64,000 bases of DNA from Hyalella azteca (lineage: Eukaryota > Arthropoda > Malacostraca > Amphipoda > Hyalellidae), in contig NW_025942333.1 in assembly GCF_000764305.2 (NCBI RefSeq), positions 124,001 to 188,000 on the forward strand. The letters run 5' to 3'. This document shows, one piece after another, positions 25,301 through 36,590 of the stretch. A program made the translations under genes and the position numbers. The notes under the pieces were generated by a model. The model worked only from the letters and a program-made list of their open reading frames with translations. It ran no database searches and was not told the DNA's origin. Position 1 is the first letter of the stretch. Each line of letters opens with the position of its first letter.

Positions 25301-28015
25301 GTTGCGAGTCTGTGTGTAACTGGTTCGTTACGAGTGTGCGTGTAACTGGTTTGTTGCGAGTCTGCGTGTAACTGGTTTGTTGCGAGTCTGCGTGTAACTG
25401 GTTTGTTGCGAGTCTGCGTGTAACCGGTTTGTTGCGAGTCTGCGTGTAACTGGTTCGTTACGAGTCTGCGTGTAACTGGTTCTTTACGAGTCTTCGTGTT
25501 GCAGGCTTGCGTATGAACAAGTTCATGAATTTAATTAGAAGTTAAATGCACATGGATTATCATGCCAAACCTTAGCAGTAATTTAGTGGTCTCTGTGTGG
25601 TCCATGGTTACTTTGGCGACCCGCCGTTATAATTATAAGCGCCTGACAATTGTTGTGCATGCAGGCCGTTTGCACTTTTACAATTATATATTTTGCGCAT
25701 TGGGTTTCTTGTATAACTTTATTACTATTCATCATGGTTAATATTGTTAATATATCAATCAATATCAATACACAATTTTATTTATTGATAATATCAATAA
25801 ATAATTAATATAAATAAATTATTTTATCTAGTATTCATTTAATATCAGTAAATAATTTTCACTAGTATTCATTTAACCGTTAATAATATTTCTGAATCAA
25901 TGATAATATATAGTAATTTCCAAAATATTAGTAAAAAAAATTACGAATGAATAATAATAATTAATTAAACAAAATTTGCAATAAATTATAAATCATTTAC
26001 GGAAAAATCAGTTACAGGTGCAAAGTTTTAAATTCCGTTCTGATTAATTTTTTGCGGACGGAAATTTACCAATATTCGTAAATCATTCCTTTATATACGT
26101 ACATTATTTACATTGGAGACAAACTATCTAGCGTCGAATCTGATCGTTCGTTCAAATTCATAAAAGAAATTTTAAATAAGTTGATGCTTTTGAAAAATTA
26201 TGCTATGCATGGCAATAAATAATGGCATCGAAATTTTCAATTGCCTTGTCCTATGAAGTTTTAATGAAGCGAATCAGCAGTAGGAAGCTGTCGAGTCTTA
26301 ACAAATAATGACGAGTTTATCGCAGTGTTTCTAGGAACGATATGACAAGATTTATTAATGTGGCGCTGAGCTTTAATATAAAGACGTCACGGCTGTGCTC
26401 CATCTCTATTGGTTGTGAGTTATTGATTCCTTTCATTTGGCGAGAGCCATCAAAAACAGCGACGCGCGATTGGTTCAACCCTCGATTGCTGCGAGGGAAA
26501 AACTCCCTCATTGGTCAGAACAAAACACGATCAGAAGACGCAGCTTGAAACCAATCCTATGAGATGCATGAGATCCTACCATGGACACTACATTTTTAAC
26601 TACACTAATTAAAGCATCTTTGAAAAAAAGTATATTTATATTATTATTGAAACCAATCCTATGAGATGCGAACGTGTCCGCTGGACTCTAATATGCGTGT
26701 GCGCATCGCTCAACGTACAAAAACAAGCGCAATTAATTCAAAGCTTCCATGTTTTTGAGCTTGAAATATCGAATAAAAATAATTAAGATTGCCTCAATTA
26801 GCTGCCGCCGCGTCTTCGTCTCGTCCAGTAAATGATAATTGAAAATTATTCTTCAATTTGCAACTCAGTTAATTTTCAATGGTGAAGGAACGATTAAAAA
26901 AATGAAAACAGGACGTATCATTTTTTAAGTTTATGTATATATTTCAAAAACTTATATAAATTACATTATACTAAAATAAGAGAAACTACAAAAAATATTA
27001 TATGATTTACGTGCAATTCGTTGTAATTTGCCATTAACTGATATAAATCCTTTTATCTCAAGCGACACTTCACTTTCATATTTCAGATTTTTAAATACCG
27101 GGAAGCCGTCGAATACTGGTCGCTATAGCTGAGTCTATCCTAAGGCGCCAATTGAGCTGGATTCTTATTTTTTTATAATCTTACTTAGTTTCTTAGTAAC
27201 TGAAGTAAAATTTCCAGATTTTTTCTAACTCTTAATTTTTGGCGTAAAATGCTCGCTGAAACTGATAACTTCTTCTTTCTTTTTCTGCTCCAGAACTGAT
27301 CGGGCCGCCCGGCGAACTGACTTTGGACTCATTCCGTTACGATCACCAGAACCAGGGTCCCCCGGGCCATAATAGAACCAAAAGAATGAGAACTTCCTTC
27401 AAACACCACCAAATCAGAACCATGAAGTCCTATTTTTCCCTCAACCAGAACCCGGACGCGAAAGATCTCAAACAACTCGCTCAAAAAACCGGTCTTTCCA
27501 AGAGAGTTTTGCAGGTGAGAAATACTGACTTCTTTAATGTTTCTTTTGGCTTCAAGACGAGCTTCATATCAGATTAACAACCACCTTTACAATGAATAAA
27601 CTAACCAAGTACCTGTTACGATCGAGTAAAACTAATTTGATTTCATTTTTTTCATTTTTGGTAGAGCTGCTGTCAGAGCTCATTGAGCAATAACATTAAA
27701 TATTCTAGAAAATGATTGAAACTCTTTTAAGTTTCACGATCTGTAACACTGTCCAAGTTTGGCTTCCAACGACCCAAATTCATTTAATTACAGGTTTGGT
27801 TCCAGAACGCCCGAGCAAAATGGAGGAGAAACATTTTGAAACAGGAGCACGACCGGCACGTTTCAGATAAGTTGAAGGATCCTTCCTCGCTTCTTGGGGA
27901 GCTTCGGTCCGTCGAGAGCCTCGGTGGCCCGCTGACCGACATCTCGGGCTACTCCATGTCTTCGGGAGACGAGGCGTCCTCCACCATGTCCTTCTCAGAC
28001 ATGTGCAGCCAGTGA
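15964..28015 (+). CDS. ap: apterous-type LIM-homeobox transcription factor, 3' part (5 exons, partial)
   Basis: Nuclear DNA-binding regulator of the apterous/Lhx2/Lhx9 family (known role: dorsal limb and neuronal identity; LIM domains bind Chip/LDB). Exons joined in frame: 15964-16097, 16837-16932, 17706-17903, 27294-27514, 27794-28015, giving 289 residues from the first in-frame codon. Order: second LIM domain (about 6-66; zinc ligands seen as CGRC, H..C and C..C in exon 1 and YC/H in exon 2), Gly/Pro-rich linker with GRPRKRK basic stretch (about 120-126), homeodomain (171-230; F8, W48, F49, N51 and R53 present, helix 3 VWFQNARAKWRR), then a 59-residue acidic/Ser-rich tail ending at TGA 28013-28015. 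The first LIM domain and N-terminus were not found and are probably upstream of the window. The intron before the homeodomain is about 9.4 kb. Its first exon is duplicated at 11770-11903. Confidence 0.92.
16837..16932 (+). CDS. ap: apterous exon: second half of second LIM domain
   Basis: Acceptor AATAG at 16832-16836, donor GTGAGT at 16933. It encodes DHFGMRDGVIYCRPHYE, the conserved end of the LIM2 domain in Lhx2/9/apterous, followed by a short linker. It enters with two bases and leaves with one, fitting both neighbours. Confidence 0.92.
17706..17903 (+). CDS. ap: apterous exon: Gly/Pro-rich inter-domain linker
   Basis: Acceptor GACAG before 17706, donor GTGAGT at 17904. It encodes 65 full codons: a run rich in Gly and Pro, then KGRPRKRK, a basic stretch found at the equivalent place in Lhx2/9 proteins and a plausible nuclear localisation signal. 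The exon is strikingly GC-rich compared with its AT-rich introns. Confidence 0.9.
18067..18153. repeat. direct repeat with 19050-19136
   Basis: About 87 bases starting GTGACACAACAAATCATAAT occur twice, in the intron between linker and homeodomain exons, with one or two differences. Confidence 0.85.
18785..18952. repeat. two tandem copies of a hairpin-forming unit of about 87 bp
   Basis: Each unit has CAGCTTCTG...CAGAAGCTG as a perfect 9-base stem and AAATTT at the outer ends. May be a small MITE in tandem. Confidence 0.8.
19985..20455. repeat. 67-71-bp tandem repeat, about 7 copies
   Basis: GACTGTGCACATCGCTTTCC and CACTGCGCAGTCCTCG recur; unit anchors at 20013, 20083, 20150, 20221, 20268 (short unit), 20335 and 20402. 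Confidence 0.9.
21157..21580 (+). repeat. duplicated block B, copy 2
   Basis: Counterpart of 12146-12487, longer because it has extra internal repeats of the CATGGTCACTATAGAAATC unit. Confidence 0.88.
21584..21928 (+). repeat. duplicated block C, copy 2
   Basis: Counterpart of 13308-13652. The sequence continues without interruption past the point where copy 1 has an N. Confidence 0.9.
23968..24246 (+). repeat. duplicated block D, copy 2
   Basis: Counterpart of the first part of 13654-14360, followed directly by block E. Confidence 0.88.
24247..24740 (+). repeat. duplicated block E, copy 2
   Basis: Counterpart of 14743-15238. No similarity is visible past its end. Confidence 0.85.
25290..25500. 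repeat. 26-bp minisatellite, about 8 copies
   Basis: Unit GTAACTGGTTTGTTGCGAGT plus CTGCGT, inside the apterous intron before the homeodomain. Confidence 0.92.
26408..26657. promoter_or_regulatory. cluster of CCAAT/ATTGG boxes in the apterous intron
   Basis: ATTGG at 26408, 26469 and 26510, CCAAT at 26551 and 26653; TTTGGCGAGA at about 26436 resembles an E2F site. Compatible with an enhancer or internal promoter about 700 bases before the homeodomain exon; GAAACCAATCCTATGAGATG occurs twice. Confidence 0.25.
27294..27514 (+). CDS. ap: apterous exon: homeodomain helices 1-2
   Basis: Acceptor CTCCAG before 27294, donor GTGAGA at 27515. It encodes 73 full codons, of which the last 46 are homeodomain positions 1-46 (TKRMRTSFKHHQIRTMKSYF start; DAKDLKQLAQKTGL helix 2). 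The intron position between homeodomain residues 46 and 47 is common to LIM-homeobox genes. Confidence 0.95.
27794..28015 (+). CDS. ap: apterous terminal exon: homeodomain helix 3 and C-terminus
   Basis: Acceptor ACAG before 27794. It begins VWFQNARAKWRRNILKQE (recognition helix with N51), then a 55-residue tail rich in Ser, Gly and acidic residues, ending SDMCSQ and TGA at 28013-28015. Confidence 0.95.
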   Translation, partial: VWFQNARAKWRRNILKQEHDRHVSDKLKDPSSLLGELRSVESLGGPLTDISGYSMSSGDEASSTMSFSDMCSQ

Positions 28016-28070
28016 TATGTCCTCGTCTCAACCGTAATAGTTACGTTATTTCCTTTAATAATACGCCAGA

Positions 28071-28076
28071 AATAAA
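28071..28076 (+). terminator. candidate poly(A) signal of the apterous gene
   Basis: AATAAA 56 bases after the stop codon. This would give a very short 3' UTR; later signals may also be used. Positional evidence only. Confidence 0.35.
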
Positions 28077-30183
28077 AAGTGAAACAAGATGTATGGAGCC
28101 AATATTTTATATAATATGGTGCATTGCGTTGTCAGTGCTGCTCATGCCGTGCTGTATCAGCTGAATTTCATGATGTGCAGCGAGCGTCAAATTTAATATA
28201 TTAATTTAATTAATTTATTTCAATTTTTCAGTCGCGGGTTGCAACCGACACTATGAAAGCTGATATGGTGCAGCATAATTTTTTTTTTTTAGTTTTCATG
28301 CATCAGTCCGCAACAATAACCTCTCTAGCATACAAATATCGAATATGAGCAACTAAGCACTGATAATATATGTATATTCATCGTATCAACATCAATACGT
28401 TATTTGAAGGAAAAACTTTTATTTTTTAAGTTATAATTGACCATAAGCTACAGGACGATCATATTCATTGACTGTCCCTTCAAACCAAAACTACTTTCAC
28501 CACTTCAAAGACGCTCAAAAACTCACCAATACCTTGAATATTAAATTTGATTTACAAGTTGAATAATTGCCTTAACTGTCCTCTCCTGTATATCCCGTCA
28601 TTCTCGGCCATGTCGATTCTTTCGAAGCACGTAACGCTGCAACATTCGTAACCTACGTACGGAAGGAAAACTCCCAACATGNTCTATCTTCTCTTCTCAT
28701 GATGGATGTATTATAAGTTTATAACGAAGTATTATAGGCTCAGAAATACCTCTCGGTGGTGGCGAATTAAAGTAACGGGCAGAATACATCCCTAAATGAA
28801 TAAGTTCAAGTGCTTATCGGTCATTAATTATTATTATCGTATGAACGTAAGTAAACAAAATTGTATATAAAGTCACCCGCATGGAGAAAAACGTGCGTCA
28901 CTGCTTTTTTCTGTACATTTTGTACCCTTCTACACACACTGTATTATATATAAATATAATGTATTGTCATAGCGGAACTCGTATGTATATTTGTCGTTCA
29001 GTCGGTACCCCAAGAAAATCTAATTGCTCGTGTACCTACATTTAAATTAATGTATAGATAAGGCGTGCACATAATATGTAATTTATATAATTTATATGCA
29101 ATGTGCTTGAATGGTATGCCTGCTTATGAAACCAAATACTCACAAAAATACTAAATAATTCATAACTGAACTAGGCATTTTCTCTTACATATGCGCTCCA
29201 TGCGCATGAACATGAGATGGACATGGACATCCATGTTCATGCGTAAATTGGACATGGATGTCCATGTCCAATTTACGTCCATACAAACAACTCAATTGAA
29301 TTGTCAGGGCAGCGTAATTACCGGAGCTCAATTGGCTATGTTTACCAGTAATGAATTGCGAGCGATAGATAACCAGCCGAATAATTCGATTGAAAATTCT
29401 AGCGGTTAGTGAACGATAAAATTATTATACCTAATTTTTCTTACGAGTTTGCAGCCTCGAGTGCACTTAAAGTGATTTCAAGGCGCTAGTTTGAGTGAAG
29501 ACTTTTTTGCCGCAGCCGTGCGTGGTTTGGTCATGACGCGAAACGCTTTTATCTTTGAAATTTTTCTTCAAAATAACCATGCACTATTAATTTTTTAAAG
29601 CTATCATTTAACGAGAACCTTGCAAAAATACTAAATGCGCTTGTCACCTGAATTTCAGTTCATATCCTTACCCTATAACAACCAGATATAATAATCAGAT
29701 AACCCTACAACAACCACTTGGATAATATGTTAACAGTTAACAGTTAACTCTTAACACTCAACAGTAAACACTTAACAGTTGACACTTAACAGTTAACAGT
29801 TAACAGTGTTTGTGAACTATAAAGTTATGAATTATCTTGCGAGGGCAAAATACTACATAGCATCCATATGCCACATCGCTAAGTTAATAAAGCATTGAAG
29901 TCGAGATCCTGACAAGTGTTATATACCTGGGCATGGCGCAGTATATGTTTTTAAAGCCAATATATGTCCAATTGGACGAATGAGCTTCAAATATAAACAA
30001 AAATCGGCCTCATGAAAGGCGACCGATCTGTACAGCCAGACGCTAAAGGTTTTGTATGGATGGATTTATATAATATTTCTATGAACTAATTTCTGTCTCA
30101 GAGCCAAGGGCTCTTTGTTCAGAGTGCGGCTCGCGACGAGCAGCGACTAGAAGGCGAAAAACGCTTGGGTGATCTATTGTACT
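28077..30183. other. no gene recognised
   Basis: AT-rich. Contains a single N (28682), a 36-base palindrome (29242-29277) and a TTAACAGT-rich stretch (29738-29810). Confidence 0.4.
29242..29277. repeat. near-perfect palindrome with 17-base arms
   Basis: CGTAAATTGGACATGGA, two unpaired bases, then its exact reverse complement. Preceded by another partial palindrome of the same ATGGACAT words (29187-29241). Confidence 0.85.
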
Positions 30184-30328
30184 GGGGCCATACTTTCAAA
30201 ACTCGCTAAGTGAACTTAAGTACTTACGCTCTATTTTCTTGTCTATGATTGGTGGATTTTGCTTGAAAGGCCGTCAATGATTGACTGATGAACTTACGAT
30301 CTCTTAACTTTTTTTGAAAGTATAGGCG
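30184..30328 (+). mobile_element. MITE family 1, copy 1
   Basis: About 145 bases with inverted ends GGGGCCATACTTTCAAAA / TTTTTGAAAGTATAGGC; flanked by CTG on both sides (3-base target duplication). The interior contains GATTGGTGGATTTTGCTTG. Confidence 0.8.
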
Positions 30329-30766
30329 CTGATCTGTTGTGCAGCATTCACTTTCGGTTAATCTTTAGTGCAGAATTAATACGGATGATCTATTTTGCTA
30401 ATTTCTATAGTCACTTTCACACGGATGATAAATGAGATGCTGATTTATCTTGCGCTATTTACCAGGATGATTCTCGTATCGCAGCATTCGCTCGCCTCGG
30501 CTACGATAAAACTTCAAAAGCTATTAGCACTTGATTTAACTATAAATTATTATTGTCTATATTGTACAACGAACCTCAAAAATGAGATAAAAGGACGTTT
30601 TCCATTGATCGAAACCTGCAAGATATTTTTGAGTTGGATTCGTGATCTGAGATGATGGCTGGGGAACTATTATATGTTGATGATAGATGCTGTGTTGCAC
30701 CCAATGATGTGGCACCCAACTTGTCATCCCAAACTATACATATGTCAATGCGCAGCATATCATGTT

Positions 30767-30985
30767 TATGCTAAGCTTGTGTTATATCCTATAATTGTGT
30801 CTGTATACCGTCTGCCTATACCAAAGATTTAAGAGCATAAATGTCTACCTACGTACGGAGAGATAACTCGTAATATATATCATTTAATGATATGAATGAC
30901 TTTTTATATCCTTATTGACAGATAATTATATGGAAAAACTTATTATATATATTTCAGAATCCTTCATTTATCAAGTTAGTAAAAT
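30767..30985. repeat. direct repeat with 31038-31250
   Basis: ATGCTAAGCTTGTGTTATAT onward, about 215 bases, recurs at 31038 with few changes. The word TCTATCTTCTCTTCTCATGA at 31011 also occurs at 28683 beside a single N. Confidence 0.85.
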
Positions 30986-31603
30986 ATGTAAGAGACAACA
31001 GCGATGAGTCTATCTTCTCTTCTCATGATGGATGTAATGCTAAGCTTGTGTTATATCCTATAATTGTGTCTGTATACCGTCTGCCTATACCAAAGATTTA
31101 AGAGCATAAATGTCTACCTATGTACGGAGAGATAACTCGTAATATATATCATTTAATGATACGTATGAATGACTTTTTATACCCTTATTGACCGATAATT
31201 CTATGGAACAACTCATTATATTTATTTCAGAATCCTTTATTTATCAAGCTAATGATAAATTGCATAATTGAGGTTTTTAACGCACCACTTCGATACCAGC
31301 CTGCATTGAGAATTCTACGTTCACATGCCTGCTTAATTAATGCGTGCATGTGAGCGTGCGATATACGTCGCATGAGTAGGCCAGGTATGCATTTGAAATG
31401 CATTTATTTCCAAGTGAAATGAACGTCTAATTTGTCGATCACCAAGATCATTAGTCTCGCACATTTGTCTGAACAATTATGCTCAATGTCATATAAGCCA
31501 GCTTAAAAATATAGCATCATTTGAAGTACTATACTTTTCTACATAATTAAAAATATCAGTGAATGAACGATATAGGGCAATGCGTTAAGAGTGAACGTCT
31601 GCT

Positions 31604-31670
31604 CCTGCTCCTGCTCCATCTCCTGCTCCTGCTCCTGCTCCATCTCCTGCTCCTGCACGAGTGGGGCGCC
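31604..31670. repeat. (TGCTCC)n hexanucleotide array
   Basis: Six-base units TGCTCC/ATCTCC in tandem. Overlapping short open frames are repeat-driven. Confidence 0.9.
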
Positions 31671-32615
31671 AGGTTCAGAGGACGCGTGTCTCATCGGCTG
31701 CCCCGCGGCGGCGGCGGGACTAACGAGGCTCGTTATACAAACTCTCTTGCGTTTTAAGTTAAAGGAGATTCACTTTTAGGGAAACGCCTCTCTCGATCTC
31801 AGGGCGATCGATTCGCTATCAAAGAATATCTTGAAACCGAAAAATCTCCGTATTCTAATCAGAGCTGAGATAAACTTTGCGTTTGTAAGGAGGATGGTTT
31901 ACGCGCCCGATGCAAACGAGAAATAAATTCCTAATAAGTTTATAAAAACTAAACTTGACGATATTGCAATATTGTCACAATCCAGCGTCACAAAGATGAA
32001 AGCAATGAAATAGAGGTTGTGCACATTAGTGCTGTATTGCCACAGCATCACTATAATGGAGGCAATGGAAGAAAGGTTGTACATAAAAACAGACTGCCTG
32101 TATTGGAACACTTCGCCTCCTATATGGAAGTGATTCTGTTAACACTCTGGGCATCGTGCACCAAATGCGCAACCTTTATTAGACGATTGTAGTGAAAACA
32201 TACATTACGTATGTTTAATTAATGCCTGAAATAGCCAAGTTGACCGGATAAAAATTATTGAAATGTCATTGCCATAATAAGGCCACAATGCGTTTGTGCA
32301 TGAGCTCAAAATATTGCTAAATAAGTAGTTGATAAATCATAATAGATGTCTTACAGTTTTGTACAAGACAAAACATAGTGTTATATTGACCTCCAATTTG
32401 TTGCCGGAAACTGTTGTATTGAATGCCTAGGCACTCAAAATCAGCTTAATATAGTAAACAAAAATCAATGTCAATGAATGATCCTATTGAACGTGATAAA
32501 TATAAATATAAAATCATTTAATATAATAAATTTAAATATATCGTCGCTCGTACTAGGACAAACACGGAGAGAAATGTTACTTAATTGAAGTAAATCGCGT
32601 CGACACTTGAGACTT

Positions 32616-32761
32616 GGACCTATACTCTCAAAAAAAGTTAAGAGATAGTAAGTTCATCAGCCAATCATTGACGGCCTTTCAAGCAAAATCCACCAATCAT
32701 AGTTAAAAAAATAGAGCGTAAGTAGTTACGTTCACTTAGCCAGTTTTGAAAGTATGGCCCC
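32616..32761 (-). mobile_element. MITE family 1, copy 2 (inverted)
   Basis: Reverse-orientation copy; ends GGACCTATACTCTCAAAAAAA and TTTTGAAAGTATGGCCCC. The interior matches copies 1 and 3. Confidence 0.8.
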
Positions 32762-32888
32762 TGCATTCTAGGGATACATTGTAGGAGCTGAAGGACCGAA
32801 TCTCAAGACGAGCTACAGCTTAGGGCCTGCAGTGACATTATTGCTAGCTATGAAGATAGTGCAGAAACACGGATAATTTAAAAGTCTA

Positions 32889-33387
32889 GATAGTGTCGAA
32901 GTCCAGATAGTGCAGAAGCCCAGATAGTGTCGAAGTCCAGATAGTGTCGAAGTCCCCATAGTGCAGAAGTCCAGATAGTGCAGTAGTCCAGATAGTGCGG
33001 AAGTCAAGATAGTGCAGTAGTTCAGACAGTGCAGAAGTCCCGATAGTGCACAAGTCCAGATAGTGTCGAAGTCCAGATAGTGCAGTAGTCCAGATAGTGT
33101 CGAAGTCCAGATAGTGCAGTAGTCCAGATAGTGTCGAAGGCAAGATAGTGCAGTAGTTCAGACAGTGCAGAAGTCCCGATAGTGTCGAAGTCAAGATAGT
33201 GCAGTAGTTCAGACAGTGCAGAAGTCCAGATAGTGCAGTAGTCCAGATAGTGCAGAAGTCCAGATAGTGCAGAAGTCCAGATAGTGTCGAAGTCAAGATA
33301 GTGCAGTAGTCCAGATAGTGCAGAAGTCCAGATAGTGCAGTAGCCCAGATAGTGCAGNCAGATAGTGCAGAACAGATAGTGCAGAAG
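32889..33387. repeat. 17-bp minisatellite, nearly 30 copies
   Basis: Unit AGATAGTGCAGAAGTCC with GTCGAA variants. A single N at 33358 lies inside, so the true copy number is unknown. The 169-codon - strand frame is repeat-driven. Confidence 0.95.
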
Positions 33388-33958
33388 CGAGACAAAAAGC
33401 TAGGAGAGCAGGATTGTGTTCTGAGAAGCCGTTTCTTTATGTGTCCTGATTTTCATATCTGCATTCACTTATGATTATAGAGCTGCTGTCGGACATACGG
33501 TACTGTTTTCTTCTACTTTGACAATTCATACCACAGCACAGATTATAATTTAATTTGATTACGATAACATCCTTTATTCTGGCAATTTTTATTCATTATG
33601 CCCGTTCAATTGTTCGTGCATGATTTGAACAACTTCCGTTTTTATTTGATTATCTAACATAATTGAATGCAGTTTGATTCATTTTTATATATGCCATCAA
33701 GCTCTCACAAGTTGATGACCTGATTAATTTTTTATATAACTTATTTTGAAAATAAAAACTTTCCTATCGAGTACCACATATGGCGCTCGCCGCAATCAGA
33801 GCACTAATCCCTTCAGCAGACATCGTGTAATCCACGAAGCAGTAATTATTTATAATCCACCCAGCATACGTACCCTAATTCATACAAGTACTGCCAATAA
33901 ATCTAATCCGTCTACTCCTCCATATAATCCGTCCAATAGCATTCGTCTAATCTATCCA

Positions 33959-34105
33959 GGGGCCATACTTTCAAAACGCTCAAAACGCAAAACGCGTATT
34001 TACGCTCTTTTTTCTTGTCTACGATTGGTGGATTTTGCTTGAAAGGCCGTCAATGATTGGCTGATGAACTTACGATCCCTTAACTTTTTTTGAAAGTATA
34101 GGCCC
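33959..34105 (+). mobile_element. MITE family 1, copy 3
   Basis: GGGGCCATACTTTCAAAA start and TTTTTGAAAGTATAGGCCC end; CAG on both sides when the element is read as GGGGCC...GGCC. Confidence 0.8.
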
Positions 34106-36470
34106 AGCACCATTGCAGAATTCAACTATCGGCTCCTTTAACTATGACTAGAACCTTTGTCTTATCCGTTCAGAACCTCCTGCTAATAATCCGTTAAGCG
34201 ATTCATCCAGCATTTCCGCAACCTTTCTTTTCCTTTTCCGTAATCGTAAATGTATAACCATTGTTTCATCCTCCCAGCACCTCCGTCAAATGTAATATGA
34301 CTTTATGAGTTTAAAATCCTTTTTTAGATTTATTCTATTGATTTATTCCTTGATTGTTTAGGTTTCCAGGTGCACCGCATGATTGTAAATAATTATAAAG
34401 AAACTCAGTCATGAAAGAAACATAAGTTAACCCATAACATTTTTCGAGCAGTTGAATTTCAGAATGCAATAATAAATTTGAAGATGTTTGTTCGAAAAAT
34501 CAAGAACAAATTTTAAACATAAATAAATTTTAGTTTGTATTTTTAAATAAAAATATAAACTAAACGACGCATTACATTGCTTGATATTCTTTTGTTTTAA
34601 ATGACACTGATTCAGACAGAAGGTATAACACGCGTTAGCGAAATAGTATAGAAAAAAATTAGAAATTTAGACGGGAATAAAACTGAAAAAAAATGATTTC
34701 GGTATTCAAAATATTTCAAGTCTATGTCAAAATGTAACTGCATAAAGCTTTCAAAAAATTATGAGCTCATAGGAAATGATCGATGCTTGCATAATATAAG
34801 CCGATCTTATGCTAAAATGAATAAACTGTAATAATTTTCCCGCTGATGCCATCAGAGAAAAGCGCAGGTTTTTATAGGGCGCTTAAGAGCAGCAGTGGCA
34901 CCTGCTCTAACGCTGTGCTCTGCTACCTGCTGCATCGTCCATATGTTGTAGGCTGCACTTTATGTAGCCCCATGTGCATCAGCCCATTAGGTTGCCCTGG
35001 CAACGGCTGTAAACAAGGACTTGTTAGCCGAGACTGGAAGCTTGTTAGCCTGTGAGCAGGCCTTTTAACAAGCGACATCGGCGCCAGCACGTTCCCAAAT
35101 GGGACCGTTCCCTCGGACGCTTTTGTCGGCACCGACACGAGGGCGGCATCGTGCCGGTTGAGAGGCTTTCTCGTCACGACACGTTACTACCCAAGATCAG
35201 AACATGGGATGAAATGCTGTGATGTGTGACACTGGAACAGCGTTGGCAGCTTCACGGTATTGCGAATAAATGCGGGACGTTTCTCTACACCTGAAGCTCA
35301 GTGATCGTCGATACGCCGCCGGAAGAACGGAAGCCTAGGGTCGTACTATTAAACTACTTAAGTCGTGCTACTAATATTTTAAGTACATATTTTTCATATT
35401 TTTATGAAAAATATGAATTTTTTTTCATATTTTAAGTACATGTTGATGTTTAGCACACGTAGCGGTCTAAGTACACGTAGCTGCTGATTTCTCGTTTGTG
35501 ATTGGTGAGTTTATAAAAGAAGCTGTCAGTAATTGGCTGAAGGAGTTAAGCGCTCGGAACTATTTTTGATAGTACTACCCCAGTTCACTTTATCTGTCCG
35601 GCTAGACTTGTTACAATATTAATTCTGCTGCTAGCTCATGCAAATAATTTGGTAAACTATTATTGTCCTTGTTTTGGCCAGATTACTTCGTACCTGGAGT
35701 TTTCCTACTGCCATAAGCTATATTTAGTCCCGTTCTCGGAATGATGCTGAGCAACGAAATTTTTTACCACAACGTCGCCCTAATTATTCGAACCCTAAAT
35801 GATGGAGTAATTGTCTTCATTTTGTCTATATTGATTTCGAATAACAAAACTTTTTCCTTTACCGGGTAAACTAACATGAGAACAACAAACCCAAAGGAAT
35901 ATTCTGTTCTCAACGCAGAAAAACGTTGCTTTTCAAACATCAATGCAAATCCAGCTGGTAAATAATTTATCTAAGAAGAAATCTGGTATCTATTATAAAA
36001 ATTTTTGCACACACATAAAGTCTAATTTTACGTCATAATATTCAAGATCTAAATACTTCCCTGTTTTATAATGCTATAGTGAAATAGTTGGAGTAATCTA
36101 GTTCACTTTAGCTCTAATTTATATTTCGAGCTAAACTATAATATTAAAACACATCAACTGCTTTTTCTCCACCTTACGGAACCCTCAAAAAAGTTCTCAT
36201 TCACAACACTTTTCTGTTCCACATCTTCTCTGCGATAACTTTACCCAAAATGATCACCTTTTGCTGCCTCGCACTCAGATTTTTTTAAAGAAAATTTTCA
36301 TATTTCTATGCTTTACCTCGTGCACTTTTCTTGCAGCACTCGATATGGACCCTCAACCAAGCAGAAACAATTTACCAACTTCTAATTATCTGCAAATGTT
36401 CATTCACATCAAGTTCATTCTTTTCAACCATCCGAAATTTTTACATCACCACACAACAATCCGTATCAAC
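34106..36470. other. no gene recognised
   Basis: AT-rich apart from a GC-richer stretch at 34850-35330 that shows no splice-bounded open frame I can name. Confidence 0.3.
35338..35582 (+). mobile_element. probable MITE related to family 1
   Basis: Ends AGGGTCGTACTATTAAA and TTTTTGATAGTACTACCCC are inverted repeats. GATTGGTGAGTTT and CAGTAATTGGCTGA echo the interior of family 1. An AT palindrome (35395-35445) sits inside. Confidence 0.55.
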
Positions 36471-36474
36471 CAGC

Positions 36475-36590
36475 CACACGACAATCATTATCAACGCTCC
36501 ACCAGCCACACGACAATCATTATCAACGCTCCACCAGCCACACGACAATCATTATCAACGCTCCACCAGCCACACGACACTCACCACTAA
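36475..36590. repeat. 32-bp minisatellite, about 3.5 copies
   Basis: Unit contains CACACGACAATCATTATCAA and CGCTCCACCAGC; followed by a (CCA)n run at 36596. Confidence 0.9.

Larger units (their letters stand above)
17904..27293 (+). other. large apterous intron
   Basis: About 9.4 kb between linker and homeodomain exons. Holds duplicated blocks B-E copy 2, the 87-bp repeats, the 70-bp and 26-bp arrays and the CCAAT cluster. No further exon recognised. Confidence 0.8.

Noticed and set aside
32886..33395. 169-codon - strand frame
   Set aside because: It is the translation of the 17-bp minisatellite.
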